A stretch of 46,642 nucleotides of DNA. It comes from an uncultured Clostridia bacterium. GTDB taxonomy: Bacteria; Bacillota; Clostridia; TANB77; CAG-465. The position numbers were made by a program, and so were the translations under genes. The stretch is taken from contig CANQUF010000008.1 in NCBI GenBank assembly GCA_947626975.1, positions 1-46,642 on the forward strand. Direction: 5' to 3'. This document shows positions 9,548 through 20,748 of this stretch, in pieces; the stretch's first letter is position 1, and each line of letters begins with the position of its first letter. The notes beneath the pieces are model-generated. The model saw only the letters and a list, made by a program, of their open reading frames with translations. It made no database searches and was not told where the DNA came from.

Positions 9548-11095
9548 GTGAATGTAATGGAAGCTAGTAGAATAATTGATTATATTAATGAATTAAAGAA
9601 ATATGATGAAATAATAGATGATACAAAATGTATTGATATTTTAAATGTTAAAATTGAGAAAGTTTCATATAATTCAAAAGAAGTAGAATGCAAAACATTA
9701 TTTGTATGTAAAGGGGATAATTTTAAAATAGACTATTTAAATAATGCAATAGACAATGGTGCAATTGTATATGTAAGTAGTAAGGAATATGATGTTAAAA
9801 TTCCATGTATTATAGTTAAAGATGTTAGGCGAGCTTTATCAATAATATCTCAAATGTATTTTAATTATCCGCAAAAAAGACTCAATACTATAGGAATAAC
9901 TGGAACAAAAGGTAAATCTACTACTACTTGTTATATAAAAGAAATATTAGATGAATATTCTAAAGCAAATTTAAAGCCAAGAACTGCATATATATCAACT
10001 ATTGAAACATATGATGGTAAAGAAAGAAAAGAATCTCACATAACTACACCAGAATCATATGAATTAGAAAAACATTTTTCAAATGCTGCTCAGAGTAATA
10101 TAGAAAACATTGTAATGGAAGTATCATCACAATCTCTGTCAAAAAATTATGCTAGACTTCATATGATAAATTTTGATATAGGTGTATTCTTAAATATTTC
10201 AAAAGATCATATAAGTAGTATAGAGCATCCAACATTTGAGGATTACTTTAATTGTAAGTTAAAAATGTTGGAAAAGACAAATACTGCTTGTATAAATTTA
10301 GATATGGACCATGTAAACAGAGTAAAAGAAGTCGCAAATAAATATTGTAAAAAAATAATTACTTTTTCTACTAAAGATAGTAATGCTGATATATTTGGAT
10401 ATGATATAAAAAAAGATGGTTTTAACACTATATTTAAAGTAAAAACTGATAGATTTAATAGAGAATTTAAGCTTACTATGCCAGGAATATTTAATGTAGA
10501 AAATGCTCTTGCTGCTATCGCTGTAGGGTATGCTATGAATATTCCAGAAAGATATATATATATTGGGCTAGAAAAATCAAAGACAATTGGTAGAATGGAA
10601 ATTTATTCAAGTACGGATAAAAAGATTATATCAATAGTAGATTATGCTCATAATGAGCTTAGTTTTAAAAAAGTATTCGAAACTACTAAATATGAATATC
10701 CTGAAAGAAAGATAATTGTAGTGTTTGGATGTCCAGGAAATAAAGCACAAAGTAGAAGAAAAGACTTAGGAAATATAACTGGTAAATTTGCTGATTATAT
10801 ATATCTTACAGAAGACGACCCAGCATTTGAAAGTGTAGAGGCAATATCTAAAGAAATAGCAAGTTATATAGAAAAATATACTAGTAATTATGAAATTGAA
10901 GTAAGTAGAATTTTAGCTATTGAAAAGGCAGTAAAAAAGATAACAGATTCAAATGATATGTATGTATTATTACTACTTGGAAAAGGTCATGAAAATACTC
11001 AAAAAGAGGGTGCTACATATATACCATATAAATCTGATTCACAAGTAATAAAAGATTTAATAACTAAATATAATAAAAATAGGGCTATTAATTAA
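9548..11095 (+). CDS. Mur ligase family protein, MurE-like (UDP-MurNAc-tripeptide synthetase)
   Basis: Walker GITGTKGKSTTT, ITTPESYELEKHF, DYAHNELSFKKV, LGKGHENTQ; amino-acid specificity motif reads EDDPAFES. Confidence 0.85.
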   Translation: MNVMEASRIIDYINELKKYDEIIDDTKCIDILNVKIEKVSYNSKEVECKTLFVCKGDNFKIDYLNNAIDNGAIVYVSSKEYDVKIPCIIVKDVRRALSIISQMYFNYPQKRLNTIGITGTKGKSTTTCYIKEILDEYSKANLKPRTAYISTIETYDGKERKESHITTPESYELEKHFSNAAQSNIENIVMEVSSQSLSKNYARLHMINFDIGVFLNISKDHISSIEHPTFEDYFNCKLKMLEKTNTACINLDMDHVNRVKEVANKYCKKIITFSTKDSNADIFGYDIKKDGFNTIFKVKTDRFNREFKLTMPGIFNVENALAAIAVGYAMNIPERYIYIGLEKSKTIGRMEIYSSTDKKIISIVDYAHNELSFKKVFETTKYEYPERKIIVVFGCPGNKAQSRRKDLGNITGKFADYIYLTEDDPAFESVEAISKEIASYIEKYTSNYEIEVSRILAIEKAVKKITDSNDMYVLLLLGKGHENTQKEGATYIPYKSDSQVIKDLITKYNKNRAIN

Positions 11096-11100
11096 TATAT

Positions 11101-11143
11101 AACAAAATAACCGATGATGTATATGATCACCGGTTATTTTGTT
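11101..11143. terminator. Bidirectional intrinsic terminator
   Basis: aacaaaataaccg / cggttattttgtt 13-bp perfect stem between convergent genes. Confidence 0.85.
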
Positions 11144-11160
11144 ATTAGTAAGTTCCATTA

Positions 11161-13581
11161 TTAATTTGAATAATTCATATTTTTTTGCGCATAATTTTTT
11201 AACTTGTTTTGTACTAGATAGTTTATAGAGTCTTGTTCATATTCACCATTTTCTAGTAATTTTCCTGCTTTTAGTCCTGTTAGTATTTCAATCCCTTCAT
11301 CAATAGTAGATACAGGATATATATGGAAAGTATTATTCTTAACAGCTTCTATTATTTCATTACTTAAGTTTAAATTTTTTACATTTTGATATGGTATTAA
11401 TACGCCATTTTCATTGTTAAGTCCTTTAGCTTTACAAGCCATATAGAAACCTTCAATTTTATCAGTCACACCACCAATTGGTTGAATTTCACCTTTTTGA
11501 TTAACAGAGCCTGTAACAGCTAAACTTTGATTTATTGGTACATCTGCAAGGCTAGATAAAATAGCGTAAAGTTCAGTAGAAGAAGCACTATCACCATCTA
11601 TACCATTATATAATTGTTCAAAACAAATACTAGCAGTAAGAGATAGTGGAAAGTTTTGAGCATATTTTTCACCTATATATGCTGATAAAATATATACACC
11701 TTTAGAATGTGAAGTACCACTAAGTTCAATCTCTCTTTCAATATTTATAATACCATTCTTACCAATAAAAGTGTTAGCTGTTATTCTAACAGGATGACCA
11801 AATGAATAGTCACCATTTACCATTATAGTAAGACCATTAATTTGTCCAGTTTTTTTGCCAGATGTTGATATCATAATGTCGCCTTTAATCATCATATCAT
11901 TTAGATTATCATTATATTTACCATATCTTTCAGACCTAATTGCACAAACTTTTTTTACTTCTTTATCGGTTACGATTTTTTTAGAATTTGACATAGCAGT
12001 ATAACTAGCTTCAATTATTAAATCAGATATATCTTGCATAATAGCAGTAAATTTATTTTTATCATTTGCACATCTAGAACTAAATTCTACAATTTCTTTT
12101 ACGGCCTTATTTGAAAATGGAAGTAGACAGTTAGATTTACATACATAAGCAACATATTGAGCTAATTTCATTGTATTTTCTGGAGTTCTTGGATAAGTAT
12201 CATCAAAATCAGCTTTTACTTTAAATAATTTTTTAAAATCTATATCCATTGCACATAATTGTTGATAATTTGCTTCAGATCCTATAAGGATTACTTGAAC
12301 ATTTATAGGGATAGGTTCTGGTTTTAAACTTACAATTGTAACAGGTTGTGCTATATCACGAGAACTGTCAATAGATAATTCTTGATTTCTAATAACTCTT
12401 TTAAAAGCCTCCCATGTTGGCATATTTACTAAAATATCTCTAACGTTTGCTATTAAATATCCGCCATTAGCTTTATGAAAAAGTCCTGGTTTTAACATTG
12501 TATAATCTGTTCTCATACCTGTTGGAGAAGCTTCAAAATCAAGCTTACCAAAAAGATCAAAGTAATTTGGATTTTTGCATAGTACAACAGGTGCATGTTT
12601 TAGTTTATCATTATCAATAATTAAATTTACACGATAGTTTTCCCAAGGCTTTTTTTCTTTTCTTTGCATTTGAGGTGGAATTAACATAGTAGGTTGAGAA
12701 TTAGTATTTCCTTTTTTTAGACTATCTTCATATTGCTTAAAAAAATCAACATTTTTAACAACATCACTTTGAATAGAGTATAGGAAATTTTGAATTTTCA
12801 AATTTTTTTTATATTTTATCTTTAAATCACTCATACATTGTGAAACTGCAAATGTTGTTATATTTGATTGCCATTCTGATATAACGTGCTCACATTCTTT
12901 ATCTAAATCATCTAGTTTTTTTAGAATTTCTAATGTTTCTTCTTGTATTTTTGGACTCTTTTCTTCGAAATATTTTTTTGTTTTTTCATCAAGTATACTA
13001 AATGCTTTTTCATCTAATACAACACCATTATGTACAGGTGAGAAGTATATTCCAGTTTCTGTATTTCGTATTTTAAATCCTTGTTCAAAAGTGTATCTAT
13101 CGAATTCTTTCATTATATTTTCTTTTTGTCTTGAATATCTATCTGAAATATTTTTCTTTTCTTTTTCGTATACATCTCCAGCTAAATCCTTAGATAATCT
13201 GTTTAATAAAACAGAAATAAACCTATTCATATCTCTTTTAAACTCAAGTCCCATTCCAGGTTCAAGTTCAATTGCTATAGGTTCATTTGGATTATCAAAG
13301 TTATGTATATAACAGAAATCGTTTGGAATAGGTTTATCTTTACTTAATTTATTTACAATTGATAATGCATAAGAAGTTTTTCCAATTCCAATACTACCAC
13401 AAATATATAAATTAAATCCTTTTTGTGGAATTTGCATAGCAGTCTTTATAGCAGATAGTGCACGTTCTTGGCCAACTATTCCATTAAATGGCTCAAGTTC
13501 AGATGTTTTACTAAATCCTAGATCCTCTTCTTTACAAATATTCTTTAGTTCATTATAATTTAATTCTTTAAACTTTTTCAT
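11161..13581 (-). CDS. Lon-family ATP-dependent protease (AAA + Lon proteolytic domain, LonB/LonC-like)
   Basis: FNGIVGQERALSAIKTAMQ, GSIGIGKTSYAL, NGGYLIANVRDIL, catalytic GDSASSTE (Ser) and GGVTDKIEGF (Lys). Confidence 0.93.
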   Translation of the reverse strand: MKKFKELNYNELKNICKEEDLGFSKTSELEPFNGIVGQERALSAIKTAMQIPQKGFNLYICGSIGIGKTSYALSIVNKLSKDKPIPNDFCYIHNFDNPNEPIAIELEPGMGLEFKRDMNRFISVLLNRLSKDLAGDVYEKEKKNISDRYSRQKENIMKEFDRYTFEQGFKIRNTETGIYFSPVHNGVVLDEKAFSILDEKTKKYFEEKSPKIQEETLEILKKLDDLDKECEHVISEWQSNITTFAVSQCMSDLKIKYKKNLKIQNFLYSIQSDVVKNVDFFKQYEDSLKKGNTNSQPTMLIPPQMQRKEKKPWENYRVNLIIDNDKLKHAPVVLCKNPNYFDLFGKLDFEASPTGMRTDYTMLKPGLFHKANGGYLIANVRDILVNMPTWEAFKRVIRNQELSIDSSRDIAQPVTIVSLKPEPIPINVQVILIGSEANYQQLCAMDIDFKKLFKVKADFDDTYPRTPENTMKLAQYVAYVCKSNCLLPFSNKAVKEIVEFSSRCANDKNKFTAIMQDISDLIIEASYTAMSNSKKIVTDKEVKKVCAIRSERYGKYNDNLNDMMIKGDIMISTSGKKTGQINGLTIMVNGDYSFGHPVRITANTFIGKNGIINIEREIELSGTSHSKGVYILSAYIGEKYAQNFPLSLTASICFEQLYNGIDGDSASSTELYAILSSLADVPINQSLAVTGSVNQKGEIQPIGGVTDKIEGFYMACKAKGLNNENGVLIPYQNVKNLNLSNEIIEAVKNNTFHIYPVSTIDEGIEILTGLKAGKLLENGEYEQDSINYLVQNKLKNYAQKNMNYSN

Positions 13582-13702
13582 ATATCCCTCACTTAAAATT
13601 CTTTTGTTTAATACATTTTTATTTTATTATAAAAGAAAAAAATATTCAATAATTTTTAGTAAAAAAATATAATTAATAAAATATATTTAATAAATAAAAA
13701 AT

Positions 13703-13733
13703 AACCCAAGAAATCTATTAGATTTCTTGAGTT
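13703..13733 (-). terminator. Intrinsic terminator for the VanW-domain gene
   Basis: aacccaagaaatc / gatttcttgagtt hairpin just after the stop codon. Confidence 0.65.
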
Positions 13734-13740
13734 AGTAGTA

Positions 13741-14940
13741 TTATAATTCTACCTTGTATAAATTTACAGTAAGATTCATATCGTCTGTATATACAGTTTC
13801 TATCATTACAGGAAATGAATTATCATTTCTGAATGAAAAATTGCAATCAGGATATGAAACGGTAGCATCTAAATCCCTAGGTATATATGATTGGGGGATT
13901 CCATGCTTGTATCTTTCTATTAAAGAAAATTTTCCATCTTCACATGTAAGTACGGAAGCACAAAGAGTAGAAGAGAGCTGACATATACCTCCGCCATAGT
14001 CTTGAACATATCCACCATTCATAATTACATTAGAAAGAAGATATCCCTCATCTTTACCACATGGACCCATATCACGGCACCAATCAAATTTAGCACCAGG
14101 TTCTATCACCATGTGATTTATAGCATCACAAGCTCGTTCCAGATTAAATTTTCTATTTGGATTTGAAAAAGAATAATCTGTAGTATATGAACTTATGAGT
14201 TCTATAGTATCTTCATAATCATCAAGTTTTTCAGGTTTTTTAGTTATATTTTCATATTCTTCTTTTGAAAGAGTAGAGACAAGTTCACTTAAGATATATC
14301 CTGAGGTTTCAGAATCTTCAAAATACACTTTGTACCAGTCATTTTTAGTCTTTTCTAAAATTTTAAAGACTTGAACTGATGTTACATTTTGAATTACTTG
14401 TCCAACTTCTGTATCAGGCAAATCTCTTAGATTCGCGTTTTCAGATACTGTGCCATATAAATCATCGTAGTTTTCTTCTGTCTCTAAACTATTATACAAG
14501 TCTTCATCTATTACTTGTACAAAGTCAGATGAAATGAATGCCACATTGTCATCATACGAAATTTTGTACCAGCCATCATCCTCATGATAATATGAGAATA
14601 TTGTACTTCTTGATACCGTCTCAAGGATGTCTGAATCAGTTGAAGAATCCTGTCGCACATTTACATCATCATCTATTACTAGAAGATGACCTGTAATTGT
14701 TTCTTTTGGTTCTTCAGAAACAGTAGTAATTTCATCTGATACTGATTCATCCTCTGTATCATCAGTCTTAGAATTGTTCGAATTTTCTGAAGTTTCTGTC
14801 TCTTTTATGGAAGAGGTTACACTTGTATCATCAATTTCAGATGATGGGTTTTCTGTATTATTTGTTTCATTACAAGCACTAAAGGAACCTGCCATAAATA
14901 CACACAATACAAGGGACATGAACTTAAAATTTTTTTTCAT
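13741..14940 (-). CDS. Lipoprotein with tandem bacterial SH3 domains and C-terminal VanW domain
   Basis: Signal peptide with Cys (MAGSFSAC), Ser/Thr/Glu-rich linker, SH3-like VRQDSSTDSDILETVSRS / ANLRDLPDTEVGQV, VanW core GAKFDWCRDMGPCGKDEGYLLSNVIMNGGYVQDYGGGICQLSSTL. Confidence 0.9.
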   Translation of the reverse strand: MKKNFKFMSLVLCVFMAGSFSACNETNNTENPSSEIDDTSVTSSIKETETSENSNNSKTDDTEDESVSDEITTVSEEPKETITGHLLVIDDDVNVRQDSSTDSDILETVSRSTIFSYYHEDDGWYKISYDDNVAFISSDFVQVIDEDLYNSLETEENYDDLYGTVSENANLRDLPDTEVGQVIQNVTSVQVFKILEKTKNDWYKVYFEDSETSGYILSELVSTLSKEEYENITKKPEKLDDYEDTIELISSYTTDYSFSNPNRKFNLERACDAINHMVIEPGAKFDWCRDMGPCGKDEGYLLSNVIMNGGYVQDYGGGICQLSSTLCASVLTCEDGKFSLIERYKHGIPQSYIPRDLDATVSYPDCNFSFRNDNSFPVMIETVYTDDMNLTVNLYKVEL

Positions 14941-15125
14941 TTTTAATTACCTCCAAAAATTTTTATAGGTTAAAATTTTTTACATATAAATTATACTACT
15001 TTTTAATAAATATGTCAATAGTAAGATAAAAAAGAGCACTATTTTACATAAAAATATATAATTATAAAAAAGTATACTATAATCTTAAATTTAATTAAAA
15101 TTATAGTATATATAAAAATAACAAA

Positions 15126-15584
15126 TTATAAACTTTTTTTAAATATAATTGCATCTTCAAAGTTATCTTTATAGTATCTTTTACGAATACTAACTTTATT
15201 AAATCCATTTTTGGTGTATAAATTAATTGCAGGTATGTTTGAAACTCTTACTTCTAAAAATATTTCTTTTATATTCATTTTTCTTGAAAATGAAAAAATA
15301 TTATTTAAAAGTAGAGAGGCTACACCAAGTTTTCTATAATCTTTTCTTACCACAAGAGATTCTATATCTATATGTGAATCTTTAACAAAGCATATACAAA
15401 CATATCCAACTAATATATTATTAATTTTTGCACCTAAAATTTTATAGTTTGGATTATTTATTGCATTTATTATATCTTCTTTTAAAAAAATAGGGCTTAA
15501 TAATTCTTTCTCAATATCTAATATGCTATTTAAATAATTAATATTTAACTCTAATATATATATGTTATTTATTATTTTGCTCAT
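15126..15584 (-). CDS. rimI: Ribosomal protein-alanine N-acetyltransferase-like GNAT
   Basis: IESLVVRKDYRKLGVASLLLNNI and LEVRVSNIPAINLYTKNGF; overlaps tsaB. Confidence 0.9.
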   Translation of the reverse strand: MSKIINNIYILELNINYLNSILDIEKELLSPIFLKEDIINAINNPNYKILGAKINNILVGYVCICFVKDSHIDIESLVVRKDYRKLGVASLLLNNIFSFSRKMNIKEIFLEVRVSNIPAINLYTKNGFNKVSIRKRYYKDNFEDAIIFKKSL

Positions 15585-16323
15585 TTTTTATCCTTTCAGC
15601 TTGAGATAATCTTGCATATGTTGCATTTAGTGTGAAAGCATTAAAAATATAATTATCATAATTTGAAATATTTTCAATTGTATTTATTAAATCATCTGTA
15701 GTAGGGTATAAATCGTATAAAGAATAATTTGCAATATTAATATTTTTGCTAGTTTCTAATATATTTTCTTCAAACTTAGTTATGCAATTTCCACAATAAA
15801 TTATATTTGATAAGTTATTATCTGTTATATATTTAGCAATATTTTTTAAAACAATATCTATTTTTTCATTATTAATATCAACTAATTTCTCACATTTAAT
15901 TTTTATATTATCTGTTGATAATTTATATAGCGAATAATATACTCTATCATTTTTGGCATCTATGATAGATGCTACTATAGAAGTTTTGCCTTTTGAATAT
16001 AACCTACTTTTCATATATGTAGTTGTTGCCAAAAGTTCAAGTGAAGATATAGCAAATATATTTAATTTTTTTACTTGTGATATCGCCTTTATTGTTGCAA
16101 GACCTATACGGATACCTGTAAATGAGCCAGGACCATTTATACAAGAAAGTAACTCTATATCTTTAAGTGATATATTTAACTTATTTAATGATTTGTCTAT
16201 AAGAGGCAATAACTTTTCAGAGTGAGTTATTTCATTATCAATTTTATTATTTAATATATTATCATTGTATTTTATAGATACACTTGCTATTTTAGTTGTA
16301 GTGTCAATAGCCAAAATGTTCAT
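15565..16323 (-). CDS. tsaB: tRNA threonylcarbamoyladenosine biosynthesis protein TsaB
   Basis: MNILAIDTTTKIASVSI, GPGSFTGIRIGLATIK. Confidence 0.95.
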   Translation of the reverse strand: MNILAIDTTTKIASVSIKYNDNILNNKIDNEITHSEKLLPLIDKSLNKLNISLKDIELLSCINGPGSFTGIRIGLATIKAISQVKKLNIFAISSLELLATTTYMKSRLYSKGKTSIVASIIDAKNDRVYYSLYKLSTDNIKIKCEKLVDINNEKIDIVLKNIAKYITDNNLSNIIYCGNCITKFEENILETSKNINIANYSLYDLYPTTDDLINTIENISNYDNYIFNAFTLNATYARLSQAERIKNEQNNK

Positions 16324-16324
16324 A

Positions 16325-16843
16325 TTAATTCCTCCATATTTTTAAATATCTTGTATTTTCTTTTTCTTTATCTTTTAAAAAATCGATATGTATAGCATTA
16401 CTTGGAAGTAGTTCATTTATAATTTCTCCCCATTCTATAACACATGCACCTTCAGAAAAGTAATCTGTTCCAATTTCATCTAAAAATTCATACACTGATT
16501 TTAATCTATATAAATCAAAATGAAATATTTTAGATACACTTTTAAATTTATCATCAATATCATATTCGTTTACTATAGTAAATGTAGGACTTGATATTTT
16601 ATCACTAATATTAAAATACTCACCAATTCCACTCATAAATACTGTTTTGCCACATCCAAGTTCTCCGTTTAGTATCAAGATAGAATTATTAGTTAAATAT
16701 TTTGCAAAAACTAAAGCAATATTTTTTGTATCGTCTTGACTGTTTGATGTTATATTTATATTAAATGACTTAGTATTAGATATATAACTTTTTATTTTTT
16801 CTTCTATATCTTTAATATTTGAATTTTCCAAGTAAATCACCAA
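16325..16843 (-). CDS. tsaE: tRNA threonylcarbamoyladenosine biosynthesis ATPase TsaE
   Basis: LNGELGCGKTVFMSGIGEYF, SPTFTIVNEYD, FHFDLYRL, IEWGE. Confidence 0.95.
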   Translation of the reverse strand: MVIYLENSNIKDIEEKIKSYISNTKSFNINITSNSQDDTKNIALVFAKYLTNNSILILNGELGCGKTVFMSGIGEYFNISDKISSPTFTIVNEYDIDDKFKSVSKIFHFDLYRLKSVYEFLDEIGTDYFSEGACVIEWGEIINELLPSNAIHIDFLKDKEKENTRYLKIWRN

Positions 16844-16995
16844 GTTAATTATATCAAAATATATTTAAAATATCAATTAAATGATAGATAATAATATAAT
16901 TTATAAATTTAAAAAGAACAAAACAATAATATTTGCTTGAAAATATATAGTAAAAACTATATAATAGTATTGTAAAATTAGTAATAGGTGATTAT

Positions 16996-19900
16996 ATGTG
17001 GACTGAAGAGCAAAAATTAGCAATAGATAAAAGAAATTCAAATATATTAGTTTCAGCTTCTGCAGGTAGTGGTAAGACAGCAGTTTTAGTTGAACGTGTT
17101 ATAACAAGAGTTATTAATGATAAGGTAGATATAGATAAATTACTTATAGTAACTTTTACTAATGCTTCTGCATGCGAACTTAAAACACGTCTTATGGAAC
17201 GTATATATAAAGAGTTAGATAATAAAGATATAGATAGGGAATTATATATTTTCTTAAAAAGACAAATAAAAAATATAAATAAAGCAAATATTGATACAAT
17301 ACATTCTTTTTGTCTAAAATTAATAAAGCAAAACTTTAATGTATTAAGTTTAGATCCTAATATCAAAATAGGAGATGAATCTCAAATAAGAGTATTAAAG
17401 ATAAAAGCAATGAACATAGTACTTGAAAATGAGTATTTAAAAAGTAATAGTGAAGATATATCAACAAAAAAAATAGGATTATATGATGTACTTGAGTTAT
17501 TTTCTGGTAAAGATCAAAATTTAGTAGAGTATTTATTTAAGTTATATTCATATATTCAAAGTTTTTCACATCCATTTGAGTGGTTTAAAGAAAACATAGA
17601 AAAATATAATATAAATTTAGACAATGATAATATAGACTTAGTTTATACTAATTTTGGAAGATATATTTTTGATGATGTAATTGATAATATAAATTTATTA
17701 ATTGAATATACTAAAAATATTCAAAATACTTTGGTAGGACTTGATGATTTTGTAAAATTTTATGAATTATTAGATAAAGATATTTTTGAACTACAGAAAA
17801 TTTTAAATATAAATTTATGGGATAAACTCTTTGATTCTTTAAAAAGTATAAATTTTGCAAGAGCGCCTGTATTTAAAGGAACAAATACAGAATTAAAAGA
17901 CAAAATAGTAAATTTTAGAAATAAAATATTAAAAAAGGAAATAGAAAAAATAAGTAAAAAAATATATGCAAAAAGTGCCGAAATATTAACCGATAATAAT
18001 AAAATGTATGAATATGTTAAATATATATATGATTTCATTTATTCATTTAATTTAGAATATGAAAAATTAAAGTCAAATATAGGTATAATTGATTTTAATG
18101 ATATAGAACATTTAGCTTTAGAATTACTTTTAAAAAAAGATGAAAATAATGAATATATTTTAACTGATATAGCAAAAGAAAAACAAAAAGAATTTGAAGA
18201 AATATATACAGATGAATATCAAGATACAAGCTTCGTACAAGAAGCAATACTAAATGCAGTATCAAGAGGAAATAATAGATTTATGGTTGGTGACATTAAG
18301 CAGAGTATATATAAATTTAGACAGGCTATGCCAGAGATATTTAATAGAAAATATGAAAATTATAAATTATTTGATAATAAAAATGGTATAAATGATGAAG
18401 AAGATTGCAAGATACTACTTGCTAAAAATTTTAGAAGTAGAAAAAATGTTACGGATAGTATAAATTATATTTTTGAAGAAATAATGAGCGCAGAGCTTGG
18501 TGATTGTAATTATTTAGATATTGAAAAATTGCAATTTGGATCACAATTATATAAAGATAATAAAGAAAGTAATAATTGTTTATATAATACAGAAATAAAT
18601 ATAATTGATTTAGATGAAGAAAGTAGTAAAGATTTTGATAGTGATGATTCATTAAGTGAAACAGAGGAATATATAAAAGAATTAAAAACGTTTGAAAAAG
18701 AAGCTATATATATTGCAAAAAAAATTAAAAATTTAGTACATAATTTCAGAATATATGATAAAAAAGAAAAAGATTATAGAATGGCAAGTTATAAAGATTT
18801 TGTAATATTATTAAGAAGTATACAAGGTAAATCTGTTATATTAGAAGAAACTTTTAAAAAATATGATATTCCTGTATTTTGTGATGTATCAACTAGTATT
18901 TTTGACAGCGATGAGGTAAAATTAGTGCTATCTTTTTTACGAATACTAGATAATCCTTTGCAAGATATACATTTAGTAAGTGTAATGTATAGTATTATAG
19001 GAAAATTTACTTTAGATGAGTTAATTTATATAAAAACAATAGCACCATCTAAATCAATGTTAGATTCCCTAAAATTATGTAATAATATATTAGAAGAAAA
19101 TATAAAAGATAAAAGTACAAATAATGATAATAAACAAGATATATTACTAAGGAAAATAATCGACTTTTTAAGTCTATTAAATGAATATAAAAAATATTCT
19201 AATATACTTAGTATATCCGACTTACTTATAAAATTATATAACGATACTAATATATATAATCAATTCTTACTTGATGATATGTCAGAGCAAAAGAGAGCAA
19301 ATCTAGATTTATTAGTAGAAATGGCTATAAATTATGAGTCAACTACAGGAGAATCAATATATTCATATATAACATATATTGATAACCTAAAAGATAAGCT
19401 GGATAGTTCAAATTCTAGTGCAAAAATAATTGGCGAAAATGAAGATGTTGTAAGAATAATGACTATACATAAATCAAAAGGATTAGAATTTCCAATTGTT
19501 ATTCTTGCAGATACGACTAAATCATATAATATAAAAGATATAAATAGTCAGGTAGTTATGCATCATAATTTAGGTGTTGGTATTAATGTAGTAAATAATA
19601 AATATAAAATAACATATCCTTCTGTTATAAAGCAAGCTATAAAAGATTTAAATTTAAAAGAAATAAAATCAGAAGAACTTCGTATGTTATATGTTGCAAT
19701 GACAAGAGCAAAAGAAAAATTAATAATATTTGCAACTGTAAAAAACTATAATAAGTTTACCCAAAGTCAAGTAATAATGTATAAAAATGATAAAGTTTAC
19801 CCTAAAATTGTAGAAAAAAATAATAATTATTTTTCAAATATTATGCTAGGTATAATGGCAAATAAAGGTAACTACAAAGAACTATTTGATATAAATGTTA

Positions 19901-20730
19901 TAAAATTTAATCTAGATATATCAAATAGCTTAGATAAAATTTTGCAAGATAATATTAGTTTTGAAAGTGAAGATAAAGAAAATAAGATAAATAAAAAACT
20001 TAGTATAAAAGATAATATATTAAATATTTGTAAAAAAACAAATTATACAGAAAGTAAGGTGCTAGATAATATAAAGGAAAATATTGAATTTAAATATAAA
20101 TATTTAGATGATACTAAAACACTTCAAAGACTAAGTGTTAGTAAAATAAATATAGAAAATAATTATTTAGATGATGATACTAAATCAGAGAATATTGAAT
20201 ATGACTTTAAAATTCCTGATTGTATAAATAAAGAAAAAGAAGTATATTCTGGAGCAAAATATGGTACATTAATTCATTTAGTATTAGAAAATATTGATTT
20301 TAAAAATATATCAACAAAAAATGATATAACAAATTATATAGACTTACTTTTAAAAAATAATATAATTACTGAAGATGAAAAAACAAAAATAAATGTAAAT
20401 AAAATATATAATTTTTTAACTTCAAGTATTGGAATTGAACTAAAAAAATCTTCTAATATATATAGAGAAAGAGAATTTGTACTGTATGATAAAGAGATAT
20501 CAAATAGTCAGGTGCAAGGTATAATTGATCTTTATTATATTAATGAAAAAGGAAATATTGTATTAGTAGATTTTAAAACTAATCATTTTGAAAATGAAAA
20601 TGAATTTATAAAAAAATATAAAAAACAAATAGATATATATAAAAGAGCATTAGATACATTAACAGATAGAAAAGTTGAAAAGGCATATATATATTCATTT
20701 TATTTAGATAAAGAAATTGAGGTAAAATAG
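16996..20730 (+). CDS. addA: ATP-dependent helicase/nuclease subunit A (AddA)
   Basis: MWTEEQKLAIDKRNSNILVSASAGSGKTAVLVERV, GDIKQSIYKFRQA, IHKSKGLEFPIVI, VDFKTNH nuclease motif. Confidence 0.97.
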   Translation: MWTEEQKLAIDKRNSNILVSASAGSGKTAVLVERVITRVINDKVDIDKLLIVTFTNASACELKTRLMERIYKELDNKDIDRELYIFLKRQIKNINKANIDTIHSFCLKLIKQNFNVLSLDPNIKIGDESQIRVLKIKAMNIVLENEYLKSNSEDISTKKIGLYDVLELFSGKDQNLVEYLFKLYSYIQSFSHPFEWFKENIEKYNINLDNDNIDLVYTNFGRYIFDDVIDNINLLIEYTKNIQNTLVGLDDFVKFYELLDKDIFELQKILNINLWDKLFDSLKSINFARAPVFKGTNTELKDKIVNFRNKILKKEIEKISKKIYAKSAEILTDNNKMYEYVKYIYDFIYSFNLEYEKLKSNIGIIDFNDIEHLALELLLKKDENNEYILTDIAKEKQKEFEEIYTDEYQDTSFVQEAILNAVSRGNNRFMVGDIKQSIYKFRQAMPEIFNRKYENYKLFDNKNGINDEEDCKILLAKNFRSRKNVTDSINYIFEEIMSAELGDCNYLDIEKLQFGSQLYKDNKESNNCLYNTEINIIDLDEESSKDFDSDDSLSETEEYIKELKTFEKEAIYIAKKIKNLVHNFRIYDKKEKDYRMASYKDFVILLRSIQGKSVILEETFKKYDIPVFCDVSTSIFDSDEVKLVLSFLRILDNPLQDIHLVSVMYSIIGKFTLDELIYIKTIAPSKSMLDSLKLCNNILEENIKDKSTNNDNKQDILLRKIIDFLSLLNEYKKYSNILSISDLLIKLYNDTNIYNQFLLDDMSEQKRANLDLLVEMAINYESTTGESIYSYITYIDNLKDKLDSSNSSAKIIGENEDVVRIMTIHKSKGLEFPIVILADTTKSYNIKDINSQVVMHHNLGVGINVVNNKYKITYPSVIKQAIKDLNLKEIKSEELRMLYVAMTRAKEKLIIFATVKNYNKFTQSQVIMYKNDKVYPKIVEKNNNYFSNIMLGIMANKGNYKELFDINVIKFNLDISNSLDKILQDNISFESEDKENKINKKLSIKDNILNICKKTNYTESKVLDNIKENIEFKYKYLDDTKTLQRLSVSKINIENNYLDDDTKSENIEYDFKIPDCINKEKEVYSGAKYGTLIHLVLENIDFKNISTKNDITNYIDLLLKNNIITEDEKTKINVNKIYNFLTSSIGIELKKSSNIYREREFVLYDKEISNSQVQGIIDLYYINEKGNIVLVDFKTNHFENENEFIKKYKKQIDIYKRALDTLTDRKVEKAYIYSFYLDKEIEVK

Positions 20731-20748
20731 ATTTTGAGGTGATATAAA

